Assembly: GCF_003115855.1 (NCBI RefSeq)
Contig: NZ_KZ819079.1
Coordinates: 1 to 64,000 of the forward strand
Length of the DNA stretch: 64,000 nucleotides
Direction: 5' to 3'
Origin: Brenneria corticis
GTDB lineage: Bacteria > Pseudomonadota > Gammaproteobacteria > Enterobacterales > Enterobacteriaceae
Position numbers and translations under genes: made by a program. Under the pieces are notes generated by a model. That model searched no databases. It was given only the letters and a program-made list of their open reading frames with translations, and was not told the DNA's origin. Shown in pieces: positions 54,833 to 62,872 of this stretch (its first letter is position 1; each line of letters opens with the position of its first letter).

Positions 54833-56020
54833 TCAGTTGATAACCGTATTGTCTAAAGCTTGAGCATAACGCCTGAAAATAAAAATACACCATCCCAGCG
54901 AGATCAGCGCCAGCGCGGCGCCGATAAAACCGATTTCCGTCAGGTTCAGGTGGGTAATCACCTGATTGCCGAGCAACGCGCCGCCGCCGATGCCGACATT
55001 ATAAATGCCGGAAAACAGCGCCATGGCGACGTCCGTCGCATCGGGGGCCAACGTCAGGACTTTGACCTGCATACTCAGACCGATGGCCATAATCGCCACG
55101 CCCCAGGCGAAGCATACCAGCGACAGGCTGGCGCGACTGAAAGAAAGCGGCAACAGCAGCAGCAGGCACAGGAACAATAACGCGATGGCGGCGATCAAAA
55201 ATCCCGCCGGATATTTGTTGCTATAACGGCTGAACAGCATGCTGCCGAGGATCCCGGCGCCGCCGAATAACAGCAGCAGCGCGGTGATAAAGCCGTCGCT
55301 CATCAATGCCACCTTTTGCACAAAGGGTTCGATGTAGCTGTAAGCGGTAAAATGGGCGGTGACCACCACCACCGTCAAACCATAGACGCAGAGCAGCGCC
55401 GGCCGTTTGAACAGCTCCGGCACGCTTTTTAGCGAACCGGCATGACTGCTGGGCAGCTCGGGCAGCAGTTTCATCATCACCAACATAACCACAGCGGCAA
55501 CCGCGCCAATAATCGAAAAAGTGACGCGCCAGCCTAAATACTGGCCGATCACCCGGCCCAGAGGCAGACCCAGCACCATCGCCAGCGCGGTTCCCGTCGC
55601 CAGCAGGCTCAACGCCTGCGCTTTTTTATCCCTGGGCGCCAGACGCACCGCCAGCGATGCCGTTATCGACCAGAAAACCGCGTGGGACAGCGCCACGCCG
55701 ATACGGGCGATCACCAATACCCAGAAGTTCCACGCCAGGCCGGATAACAGATTGCTGGCGACAAACAGAATAAAAATTTTAATCAACAGCCGCTTACGCT
55801 CCATCTTGCTGGAAAGCAGCATACAGGGCAGCGACATCACGCCCACCACCCAGGCATAGATGGTGATGATTAACCCCACCTGCGCGGCGCTCATCGAAAA
55901 GCTGGCGGAGATGTCGGACAGTAAGGCGACAGGGACAAATTCAGCGGTGTTAAAAATAAACGCGGCCAGAGCAAGGCTGACGACGCGCAGCCAAGCCGTC
56001 GATCGGGGAGAACGGGTCAT
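54833..56020 (-). CDS. sotB: MFS sugar efflux transporter SotB
   Basis: A 395-residue twelve-helix drug:proton-antiporter-type (DHA1) MFS protein. VVSLALAAFIFNTAEFVPVA (helix 1, about residues 13-32), ARIGVALSHAVFWSITASLA (helix 4), ATGTALAMVLGLPLGRVIGQ (helix 5 motif C-like) and TVVVVTAHFTAYSYIEPFVQ closely match SotB/YdeA, which exports arabinose and IPTG-like sugars. Start at 56020 (MTRSPRSTAWLRVV) is chosen by homology; the frame from 56092 adds 24 residues. Only 24 bp separate it from fieF, so co-transcription is possible. Confidence 0.88.
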   Translation of the reverse strand: MTRSPRSTAWLRVVSLALAAFIFNTAEFVPVALLSDISASFSMSAAQVGLIITIYAWVVGVMSLPCMLLSSKMERKRLLIKIFILFVASNLLSGLAWNFWVLVIARIGVALSHAVFWSITASLAVRLAPRDKKAQALSLLATGTALAMVLGLPLGRVIGQYLGWRVTFSIIGAVAAVVMLVMMKLLPELPSSHAGSLKSVPELFKRPALLCVYGLTVVVVTAHFTAYSYIEPFVQKVALMSDGFITALLLLFGGAGILGSMLFSRYSNKYPAGFLIAAIALLFLCLLLLLPLSFSRASLSLVCFAWGVAIMAIGLSMQVKVLTLAPDATDVAMALFSGIYNVGIGGGALLGNQVITHLNLTEIGFIGAALALISLGWCIFIFRRYAQALDNTVIN

Positions 56021-56208
56021 TATGTTGATATCAAAAGTTAAAATAAAAGAATGCGCAAATCGGCTCGGTGAGGGGATTACGCGAAGCGCCAATTATCGGA
56101 CAAGTATCACGCGCCATCCAGCGGCGTTTTTCCCGTCGGCGCTATCCCCATGGGTTTCAGGCGGCAGGAGAGTTCCCTGCGGCCTGAAAGAAGAAGGGGA
56201 TACGGCGG

Positions 56209-56769
56209 CTATTTCAGCTTCAGCGTCTGAATAATGCTTTCCGCTTCAGCCTGCGCCTGCTGCTGGTTATCCGCCGGCAGCGTAATTTGCAGCGTCAGCA
56301 GACGATCGTCCACCTTGCCCAGCACCACCGAGGAATAAGCCTGCTGGCCGCTGCTGGTGATAATGCTGTCCAGCTGTTGCAGTTTCTGCCCGTCCACCTC
56401 GATGGTTTTATTGGTCACCACCTGGAGATTGGCGTCGCGCGTGCGCTGCTGATCTTCCAGACGCTGCGTCAGCACCGATAACTCTTCGGTGGTGTTATCG
56501 CCCAGAATCACGATCGCCGCCTTTTGCCCGCTGGCGTTGGCGTAGACGTGCATATTATTGGCCTGAGTACCCAGTTTACCGCTTTGATCGCTCATATCGG
56601 CCGGCAGGGTAAAGGCGACCTTGCCGGACAGCAATTCAATATTCTGGCCGGCCGCCGCTTCCGCCGCCGGCTTGTCCTGCGCCGGCGCGGCGTCTTTCGC
56701 ATCGCCGTCGCAGGCGGCAAGCATAACAACCAACACGCTCATTCCGAGGTATTTCACTACATTCGGCAT
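56209..56769 (-). CDS. dcrB: DcrB family lipoprotein
   Basis: A 186-residue lipoprotein with a signal and lipobox (VVMLAACDG, lipidated Cys at about residue 19). A soluble domain follows with KVAFTLPADMSDQSGKLGTQ and DSIITSSGQQAYSSVVLGK, near-identical to E. coli DcrB. DcrB was found as a host factor for phage C1 and is implicated in envelope lipoprotein maturation. It neighbours yhhQ as in E. coli. Confidence 0.93.
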   Translation of the reverse strand: MPNVVKYLGMSVLVVMLAACDGDAKDAAPAQDKPAAEAAAGQNIELLSGKVAFTLPADMSDQSGKLGTQANNMHVYANASGQKAAIVILGDNTTEELSVLTQRLEDQQRTRDANLQVVTNKTIEVDGQKLQQLDSIITSSGQQAYSSVVLGKVDDRLLTLQITLPADNQQQAQAEAESIIQTLKLK

Positions 56770-56872
56770 TAGGGTTCCCTTTCTCTTTTTATTGGAACGG
56801 ATAAAACATTATCGCACGCTATTCGATCGGTAAAAACAGCCGGTTTGCGGCCGTCTTTGCCGCGATACCGGC

Positions 56873-57550
56873 CTAGCGGCGGCTCGCCGCGGGCCGGTAA
56901 GGCGCGCCGGGCTGCTGTTCGCTCAGGCGTTTCAGCACCATATTCAGCATAACGCCATACATCGGCAGGAAGAAAAGCAGGCTGATCAGCAGCTTGAAAG
57001 TGTAGTCCACCAGGGCGATTTCAATCCAGTTCGCGGCCATAAAAGGATCGCTGCTGCGATAAAAGGCGATAAAGAAAAAGGCCAGCGTATCGCTGAGGTT
57101 GCCAAAGACGGTGGATACCGCCGGTGCCACCCACCAGGCGTTGCGCCGCCGCAGCCGGTTGAAAACGTGCACATCCAGAATCTGCCCCAGCACGTACGCC
57201 ATAAAGCTGGCGCAGGCGATGCGGGCCACGATGATATTGAGCTGCCCCAGCGCGCCGAATGACTGCCACGTCCCCTGGTAAAACAGGGCCGACACCAGAT
57301 AGGAGATCAGCAGGGCGGGCGCCATCACGGTCAGAATGATACGTCGCGCCAGCGGCGCGCCGAAGATCCTTACGGTCAGATCGGTGGCCAGAAAAATAAA
57401 CGGAAAAGTGAAGGCGCCCCAGGTGGTATGAAAACCCAAAATCGACACCGGAAGCTGTACCAGATAATTACTGGAGGTAATGATCAGAATATGAAACAAC
57501 GTAAGCCAGATCAGCGCCACAAGCCGCTGCCGGGGAGTAAAATCATACAT
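56873..57550 (-). CDS. yhhQ: Queuosine precursor transporter YhhQ
   Basis: A 225-residue inner-membrane protein of the vitamin-uptake-like (ECF S-like) YhhQ family that takes up 7-cyano-7-deazaguanine and related queuosine precursors. Hydrophobic segments include FHILIITSSNYLVQLPVSIL, WGAFTFPFIFLATDLTVRIF and NLSDTLAFFFIAFYRSSDPF (with the conserved GN-x-SDT). Start at 57550 (MYDFTPRQRLVAL) matches E. coli; the upstream frame to 57688 is not conserved. No preQ1 riboswitch was recognised. Divergent from tusA. Confidence 0.93.
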   Translation of the reverse strand: MYDFTPRQRLVALIWLTLFHILIITSSNYLVQLPVSILGFHTTWGAFTFPFIFLATDLTVRIFGAPLARRIILTVMAPALLISYLVSALFYQGTWQSFGALGQLNIIVARIACASFMAYVLGQILDVHVFNRLRRRNAWWVAPAVSTVFGNLSDTLAFFFIAFYRSSDPFMAANWIEIALVDYTFKLLISLLFFLPMYGVMLNMVLKRLSEQQPGAPYRPAASRR

Positions 57551-57767
57551 ATATGCGACCTTTTTGGTTATTGGGGTGAGGGAACCCAAGAAACGTCCTG
57601 CTCTTTTTAGCCGCCGCCCTTCCGGGCCGCCGCTAGCGGCGCATGATACGCATTTGCTCCGGCAATGCAATGGTTGTTTTTTACGCAAACGTTGTCGCGG
57701 CTTGCGCCGAAAAATCCCCGGCGTAAACTATGGCGGTTTTTTATTGCATCTATCGCAGAGAGCCCTG

Positions 57768-58013
57768 ATGACCGATCCCTTCGCCAATCCCGATATAACC
57801 CTTGACGCCCAGGGACTGCGCTGCCCGGAACCCGTGATGATGGTACGCAAAGCGGTACGCCAGATGGCGACCGGGCAAACGCTGCTGGTGCTGGCGGACG
57901 ACCCGGCGACCACCCGCGATATTCCCGGTTTCTGCCGTTATATGGAACACGACCTGCTGGCGCAGGTCACCGAGCAATTGCCGTATCGGTATTTGCTGCG
58001 CAAAGGGGGATAA
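57768..58013 (+). CDS. tusA: Sulfurtransferase TusA (SirA)
   Basis: An 81-residue protein that carries persulfide sulfur from IscS toward TusBCD in 2-thiouridine tRNA modification and affects sulfur flow more widely. The active-site cysteine is Cys19 in GLRCPEPVMMVRKA, followed by RDIPGFCRYMEHDL. The ATG at 57768 gives exactly the E. coli length; a longer in-frame ORF from 57564 is not supported. Lies between yhhQ and zntA, as in E. coli. Confidence 0.95.
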   Translation: MTDPFANPDITLDAQGLRCPEPVMMVRKAVRQMATGQTLLVLADDPATTRDIPGFCRYMEHDLLAQVTEQLPYRYLLRKGG

Positions 58014-58064
58014 GCGCCGCGTGCCGGCAAAACCCGGTGCTTTGCCGACAACGTTTGACCGCCT

Positions 58065-60374
58065 TTACCCATCCCGTTTCTTCAGCAAGCGCAGCGCGTT
58101 GGCGGTAACCAGCGCCGTGGCGCCGGAGTCCGCCAGCACCGCCAGCCACAGCCCGGTAATCCCCATAATGCTGGTGATCAGAAACAGCGCTTTCAGCCCC
58201 AGGGCGATGGTCACGTTCTGGCGAATATTGCGGTTCGTCGCCCGCGACAGCCGGATCATCGCGGCCAACCCGTCCAGACGGCTGTGGGTCAGCGCGGCGT
58301 CGGCGGTTTCCAGCGCCACGTCCGTGCCGCTGCCCATGGCGATGCCGATGGTCGCCGCCTTCATTGCCGGGGCGTCGTTAATGCCGTCCCCCACCATGGC
58401 GGTGGGACGTTGCCGATTAAGTTCGCCGATGGCCGTCACTTTATCCGCCGGCAGCAAACCGGCGCGGAAATCAATGCCCAGCTCGCCGGCGATGGCCGCG
58501 GCGGCTCGCGGGTTGTCCCCGGTCAGCATCACGCAGCGGATATTCAGCGCCTGGAGCCGGCTTAGCGCGGATCGCGCATCGCTGCGCAGCGTATCCCGCA
58601 GCGCCAGCAAACCGAGCACGCGGCTCTCCTCCTGCACCACCACCACCGTTTTCCCTTCATTTTCCAAGGCATCGACGCGTTGCCGCCAGTCGGCATCCAG
58701 CGTGCCTGCCGCCAGCCTGGCCGGGGAGCTGACCTGAAGCCGTTTGCCGGCGATCGTCCCCGCCACGCCGATGCCCGCCAGCATCCGGCGCTGCTCCGCG
58801 ACGGGCAGAAAGGCGCTCGCCGCCAGCGCCCGCTGCACGATGGCTTTCGCCAGCGGATGGCGCGAACCTGACTCCACCGCCGCGGTACGCGCCAGCAGCG
58901 CGGCCTCGCTGACGCCGGCGGCGGGCACAATATCCGTAACCTGCGGTTTGCCTTCGGTCAGCGTGCCGGTTTTATCAAAGGCGACGGTACGGATGCCGCC
59001 CAGCGACTCCAGCGCCGCGCCGCCCTTAATCAGCGCCCCCTGGCGGGTCGCCGCGGCAAGGCCGGAAGCGACCGCCGCCGGGGTGGATATCACCAGCGCG
59101 CAGGGACAGCCGATCAGCAACAGCGTCAACCCGCGGTAAATCCACTCCTGCCAGGGCTGCGCCAGCAATAGCGGCGGAATCAGAATAACCAGCAACGACA
59201 GCAGCATAACGGCCGGCGTGTAGTAACGGCTGAAACGATCGAGGAAGCGCTCTATCGGCGCCCGGCGCTCTTCCGCCTGCTCGATCAGCTGCAGAATACG
59301 GTCGATCGCGCTATTGCCCGGCGCTGAAACCACCCGCAGTTGCACCATCTGGTCGACGCACAGACAGCCGGCCGCCACCTTCTCGTCCCGTACCCGTTCA
59401 ACCGGAACCGATTCCCCGGTCAGCGCGCTCTCGTCAAAACTGGCGCCGGCGGTCAGCAATACGGCGTCGGCCGGCAACCGGTCGCCGGGGGCGACTTCAA
59501 TAATATCGCCGGGAAACAGCTCGGCGATCGGCACGCGAACGCGGCGTTCATTTCTGACCACCGTGGCCTCTTCGGGGATCAACGCCATTAAGGCGCTGAC
59601 CCCTCGCCGGGCGCGGTGGGCGGCGTAGGACTCCAGCTGTTCGCCCAGCATAAACAGCAGCAGCACGACCGTGGCTTCCGTGGCGGCGCCAATCAGTAAT
59701 GCGCCGATCGCGGCCACGCTCATCAGGGTTTCAATCGCGAAAGGGGTACCGGAACGGATAAGCCGCCACGCTTTTTGCAGGATCGGCGCCAGCCCGACCA
59801 GCGTGGTGGCGATAAAAGCGATGCGCCCGCCGGACTCGCTAACCAGCGAAAGCCCCCAGCTTGCCGCCGCCAGCAATGCGAACAGCGCCAGGAAGCCGTA
59901 TTCATCGATAAAACGGCGCGAATCAGGAAAAAGAGGCGTTTGCGGAATGATATCCTGCAACGTAAAACCGGCTTGCTTAACGGCGTATTGGACCTGGTCT
60001 CGTACGTCGCGGCGGGCATCGACGACCAGTTTTTCGGTGGCGAACAGTACTTTAGCCTGTTCTATTCCGGTGAGATTTTTTACGGCATTTTCAACTTTGC
60101 GCGCGCAGCTGGGGCAATCCATCCCGCTGACTTTCCAACTGAAACGCCGATGCCCGGCGGGTCGGTCGCTATCGCCGCCGTCGGGATCGTCCGAATCGGC
60201 ATTATCGCCGCTTTCCGCCCCGCTCCGCTCCGGTCCGCGGCCGGTATTGGCGACGGCGCCCGATGCGCGCTTTACCGCACAGCAGCTTTTTTCAGCCTGT
60301 GACGATTGTCGGGCGTGTTTATGGCAGCAGGCCGGTTTTTCAGCGCCGTGCTGGTGATGCTGATGAGAATGCAT
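58065..60374 (-). CDS. zntA: Zinc/cadmium/lead-exporting P-type ATPase ZntA
   Basis: A 769-residue P1B-ATPase exporting Zn(II), Cd(II) and Pb(II). An unusual His/Cys-rich N-terminal stretch (HSHQHHQHG, CCHKH, CC; residues 1-33) and an acidic linker precede the heavy-metal domain (GMDCPSCARKVENAV, about residues 83-97). Then come membrane segments with the CPC motif (IGCPCALVIST, about 420), the phosphorylation site DKTGTLTEG (Asp near 465) and GDGINDAPAM (about 675). E. coli ZntA is 732 residues; the extra length is in the N-terminus. The upstream region lacks a recognisable ZntR palindrome. Confidence 0.95.
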   Translation of the reverse strand: MHSHQHHQHGAEKPACCHKHARQSSQAEKSCCAVKRASGAVANTGRGPERSGAESGDNADSDDPDGGDSDRPAGHRRFSWKVSGMDCPSCARKVENAVKNLTGIEQAKVLFATEKLVVDARRDVRDQVQYAVKQAGFTLQDIIPQTPLFPDSRRFIDEYGFLALFALLAAASWGLSLVSESGGRIAFIATTLVGLAPILQKAWRLIRSGTPFAIETLMSVAAIGALLIGAATEATVVLLLFMLGEQLESYAAHRARRGVSALMALIPEEATVVRNERRVRVPIAELFPGDIIEVAPGDRLPADAVLLTAGASFDESALTGESVPVERVRDEKVAAGCLCVDQMVQLRVVSAPGNSAIDRILQLIEQAEERRAPIERFLDRFSRYYTPAVMLLSLLVILIPPLLLAQPWQEWIYRGLTLLLIGCPCALVISTPAAVASGLAAATRQGALIKGGAALESLGGIRTVAFDKTGTLTEGKPQVTDIVPAAGVSEAALLARTAAVESGSRHPLAKAIVQRALAASAFLPVAEQRRMLAGIGVAGTIAGKRLQVSSPARLAAGTLDADWRQRVDALENEGKTVVVVQEESRVLGLLALRDTLRSDARSALSRLQALNIRCVMLTGDNPRAAAAIAGELGIDFRAGLLPADKVTAIGELNRQRPTAMVGDGINDAPAMKAATIGIAMGSGTDVALETADAALTHSRLDGLAAMIRLSRATNRNIRQNVTIALGLKALFLITSIMGITGLWLAVLADSGATALVTANALRLLKKRDG

Positions 60375-60390
60375 ACCTTCCTCCCGAGTT

Positions 60391-60409
60391 GATGATAGTG
60401 ATTCTCATC
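60391..60409. promoter_or_regulatory. Fur-like box upstream of zntA
   Basis: GATGATAGTGATTCTCATC reads as the 6-6-1-6 array of Fur-type hexamers (GATGAT, AGTGAT, T, inverse of GATGAG) and ends 17 bp before the zntA start. About 12 of 19 bases match the Fur consensus by eye. No long-spacer palindromic promoter of ZntR type is visible, so regulation of this zntA may differ from E. coli. Confidence 0.4.
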
Positions 60410-60465
60410 GCCAACTTTACACCCTCGTATCAGGCTAATCCAGCGATTCGCTTCCCCGCCCGTGA

Positions 60466-61095
60466 TTAAAAATAGAGCGAACGAACGATCAGGAAATGGC
60501 CGCCGAAATAGCAGGCCGCCACCACCGCCTGATGGGCGCGGAAATTGATCCGGTAATGATGAATAAGCCAGGCCGCATGGGCGATAAACAGCAGCGCGCT
60601 GCCGGCCAGCAACGAGAAATTATAGTCCGTGCCGAGGGCAAAATAACGCTCGCCGGCCACCCAGACCATCAGCGTGGTCATAATGATGAACGCGCACACC
60701 GGCCAGCGCTGCGTATCCAGGCGGCTCCAGATAATCACTATCAGCACCGCCGCCAGAACGATCAGCGCCAGCGCCAGCGGCCAGAAGAAGGTGAGCGTTA
60801 TCTGGCTGGTGAAAAAACTGACGGTATACAGCAGATGCGCGAGAAAGTAGGCGCCAAAGGCATAGAGAATGCGCTGCGTCGGCAGCAACAGCAAAGTATC
60901 GGCAACCAGCGAGGCCAGCAGCCCAATGACGATCAGATAGCCCGGCGCGCTCAGCAGCGGCGTTTGCCAGGCCAGCGCCAGCAGCAATAATAGGGTAACG
61001 GGTTTAAACAGCCAGCGCTGCCATACCGGACCACGATAGCTGGCATCGACATACAGCCAGCCGGAAAAGAGCACGGCGATAAACGACCAAAGCAT
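60466..61095 (-). CDS. yhhN: YhhN family membrane protein (lysoplasmalogenase-like)
   Basis: A 209-residue protein with about eight hydrophobic segments (LLLLLALAWQTPLLS, YLIVIGLLASLVADTLLLL, FGAYFLAHLLYTVSFF, etc.), of the YhhN/TMEM86 family. Animal members hydrolyse lysoplasmalogen; the bacterial role is unknown. The conserved SLVADTLLLLP segment (about residues 61-71) with an Asp in a membrane helix is family-typical. Divergent from the DUF1820 gene. Confidence 0.9.
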   Translation of the reverse strand: MLWSFIAVLFSGWLYVDASYRGPVWQRWLFKPVTLLLLLALAWQTPLLSAPGYLIVIGLLASLVADTLLLLPTQRILYAFGAYFLAHLLYTVSFFTSQITLTFFWPLALALIVLAAVLIVIIWSRLDTQRWPVCAFIIMTTLMVWVAGERYFALGTDYNFSLLAGSALLFIAHAAWLIHHYRINFRAHQAVVAACYFGGHFLIVRSLYF

Positions 61096-61301
61096 AAATT
61101 GTCCTTATTCTATAAGACAGGGCGGTATAGAAGGAAACCCGGCATCAGCTTACCTCTCTCCAACCTTTATTTATTCAGTGTAGGGGATTGTGAGGAAGAT
61201 AAACAACATCGGGTGCGGCAGATGCGCATACCGATGCTTCATGCTATGTTATCGGCCCGTTTGGTTTGTTGATCGGCACATAAAATATGTTGAAGGAGAG
61301 T

Positions 61302-61313
61302 ATGGTTGAATGA
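61302..61313 (+). other. Three-codon leader ORF overlapping the DUF1820 start
   Basis: ATG GTT GAA TGA: a complete three-codon frame placed 6-7 bp after the strong AGGAG ribosome site. Its stop overlaps the DUF1820 start in ATGA. The ribosome site is better spaced for this mini-frame than for the gene start at 61310, suggesting reinitiation-coupled translation. It could also be coincidental. Confidence 0.35.
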
Positions 61314-61630
61314 GCAATGAACCCGCGCTTTATCGTATTCAGTTTATGAATAATGGTAAAAACTACCAGCTTTACGTGCGTGAATTGGTCCCCAGCAATC
61401 TGTTTGGCTTTATTGAGATCGCCGATTTCGTCTTCGACAGCCAATCAACGCTGCTGGTCGACCCTTCCACCGAAAAGCTGAAAACCGAATTTTCCGGCGT
61501 CAGCCGCAGCTTCATTCCCTTACAGGCCGTGATCCGTATCGACGCCGTCACTGAAAAGGGCAGCGCCCGGATTTCCGAACTGGGCGATAACGTCACGCAT
61601 TTCCCCTACCTTCCCGGCAAAAAAAACTGA
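61310..61630 (+). CDS. DUF1820 family protein
   Basis: A 106-residue cytoplasmic protein of the DUF1820 family. YRIQFMNNGKNYQLYVRELV, GFIEIADFVFD, STLLVDPSTEKLKTEFSGV and SFIPLQAVIRIDAVTEKGSA match the family, which occurs in Pseudomonas and many gammaproteobacteria but not in E. coli K-12. No function is assigned and no catalytic residue is evident. Start ATG 61310 overlaps a three-codon leader frame. It sits between divergent yhhN and convergent yhhL. Confidence 0.85.
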   Translation: MSNEPALYRIQFMNNGKNYQLYVRELVPSNLFGFIEIADFVFDSQSTLLVDPSTEKLKTEFSGVSRSFIPLQAVIRIDAVTEKGSARISELGDNVTHFPYLPGKKN

Positions 61631-61702
61631 CGCCCCGGTAACCCGCTCCGAACGCTGATACCGGCTGACGCCTTGACCCCGGCGCCCGCCGGAATAGGGC
61701 GA

Positions 61703-61981
61703 TTACTTCTTTGGCGGTTTAGGCTGCTTGCTCTGCCAGGCGAGCAGTTCAAATACGCCAAACAGAAAAATGCGCGCCTGCAGCCCCCAGGTCAGCGATG
61801 GGTTCTCTTTCGGCTGGCTGGACTTTAACAGCAGCAGTTGGAAACCATGCATCAGGATGGTAAACGCCATCGCCACCGTCATAAAAATATTCAGCGGCCG
61901 GGGAAAAGGATGGATCAGGTTAACGATCAGAAATCCCCACACTCCCAGCATCAATAAACGGCCCAGATTAATCCATATCAC
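61703..61981 (-). CDS. yhhL: YhhL family membrane protein (DUF1145)
   Basis: A 92-residue membrane protein starting (M)IWINLGRLLMLGVWGFLIV and ending with the conserved ARIFLFGVFELLAWQ and a basic tail. DUF1145, function unknown. The start is taken as GTG at 61981, because E. coli YhhL begins MLWINIGRLLML; the ATG at 62047 would add 22 residues inside rsmD. It overlaps the rsmD end by 14 bp, so translation is coupled to rsmD. Confidence 0.88.
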   Translation of the reverse strand: MIWINLGRLLMLGVWGFLIVNLIHPFPRPLNIFMTVAMAFTILMHGFQLLLLKSSQPKENPSLTWGLQARIFLFGVFELLAWQSKQPKPPKK

Positions 61982-62573
61982 CGCGTGCCCCTTTGTTCTC
62001 TTGGCGAAGATATAAACGATACGCCACCTGACCGGCGATTTTCTCACGATGCAGCAGCCAGCCGTCCGGTATCGTCAGATGACTATTCTCCGCCTCGGTT
62101 TCCACGTAAATCCACGCTTCCGGCGCCAGCCAGCCCTGCCGCTCCAGCAGGATCAGCGTCTGGTTGAGCAAATCCCGGCGAAACGGCGGATCGACAAACA
62201 CCACGTCAAACGGCTCGCCGGCCTGAGCCAGCCAGTGCAAAGTATCAGTATTGACGACCAGCGCGTTTTCCGCCCGCAGCAGCGTCAGATTTTGCGTTAA
62301 CTGACGCGCCACGGCGCGCTCCGTTTCCAACAGCGTGGCGTGGGCGGCATAGCGCGATAGCGCCTCCAAAGCCAGCGCGCCGCTGCCGGCGAAGCAGTCC
62401 AGGCAGCGCGACTGCTGGAGCACGGGCGCCAGCCAGTTGAACAAGGTTTCCCGCACCCGGTCGGTAGTGGGCCGTAAGCCGGGACTGTCGGGAACCGGAA
62501 GTTTTCTGCCGCGCCACTGACCACCGATGATTCGGATCTGTCCGGCGGCTGACGATGCGTTTTTTTTAGCCAT
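61968..62573 (-). CDS. rsmD: 16S rRNA (guanine-966-N2)-methyltransferase
   Basis: RsmD methylates G966 of 16S rRNA in the assembling small subunit. The 201-residue Rossmann-fold enzyme has RIIGGQWRGRKLPVPDSPGL near the N-terminus, the SAM motif CLDCFAGSGALALEALSRYA (about residues 58-77) and the catalytic DPPF in FVDPPFRRDLL (about 132-135). Divergent from ftsY, the E. coli arrangement. The 299-bp gap to ftsY contains their promoters; no RNA gene was seen there. Confidence 0.95.
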   Translation of the reverse strand: MAKKNASSAAGQIRIIGGQWRGRKLPVPDSPGLRPTTDRVRETLFNWLAPVLQQSRCLDCFAGSGALALEALSRYAAHATLLETERAVARQLTQNLTLLRAENALVVNTDTLHWLAQAGEPFDVVFVDPPFRRDLLNQTLILLERQGWLAPEAWIYVETEAENSHLTIPDGWLLHREKIAGQVAYRLYLRQENKGARGDMD

Positions 62574-62872
62574 AGCTCACATATTGATTGCCGAACCGGA
62601 CAAGCCAGCCGACACAGTCGGAAAAATTTAGCCGCTATTCTAACGGCGGTTAGGGGTTGAGGGAATGTTAAGATAGCGTTGTTGCGGCAACGCGCCTGAA
62701 AAGTCGCGGATTGCCGCTTTGACATATCCGGTTACCGAGATTGTCGGCCATTGTTCCCCGCGGTTGCGTGTTGCTGCCGAAAGGAAAGTGTTAAACTTGT
62801 GGTTTATAGGCAAAATAGTCTGATTTTCATTATTGATTCGCTGCAGTGAGCGGCGTGGAGCGCGATTGCAAC

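Noticed and set aside
57551..57767. Possible preQ1 riboswitch in front of the queuosine precursor transporter gene yhhQ
   Set aside because: The region shows no recognisable preQ1 aptamer core, and the E. coli gene has none.
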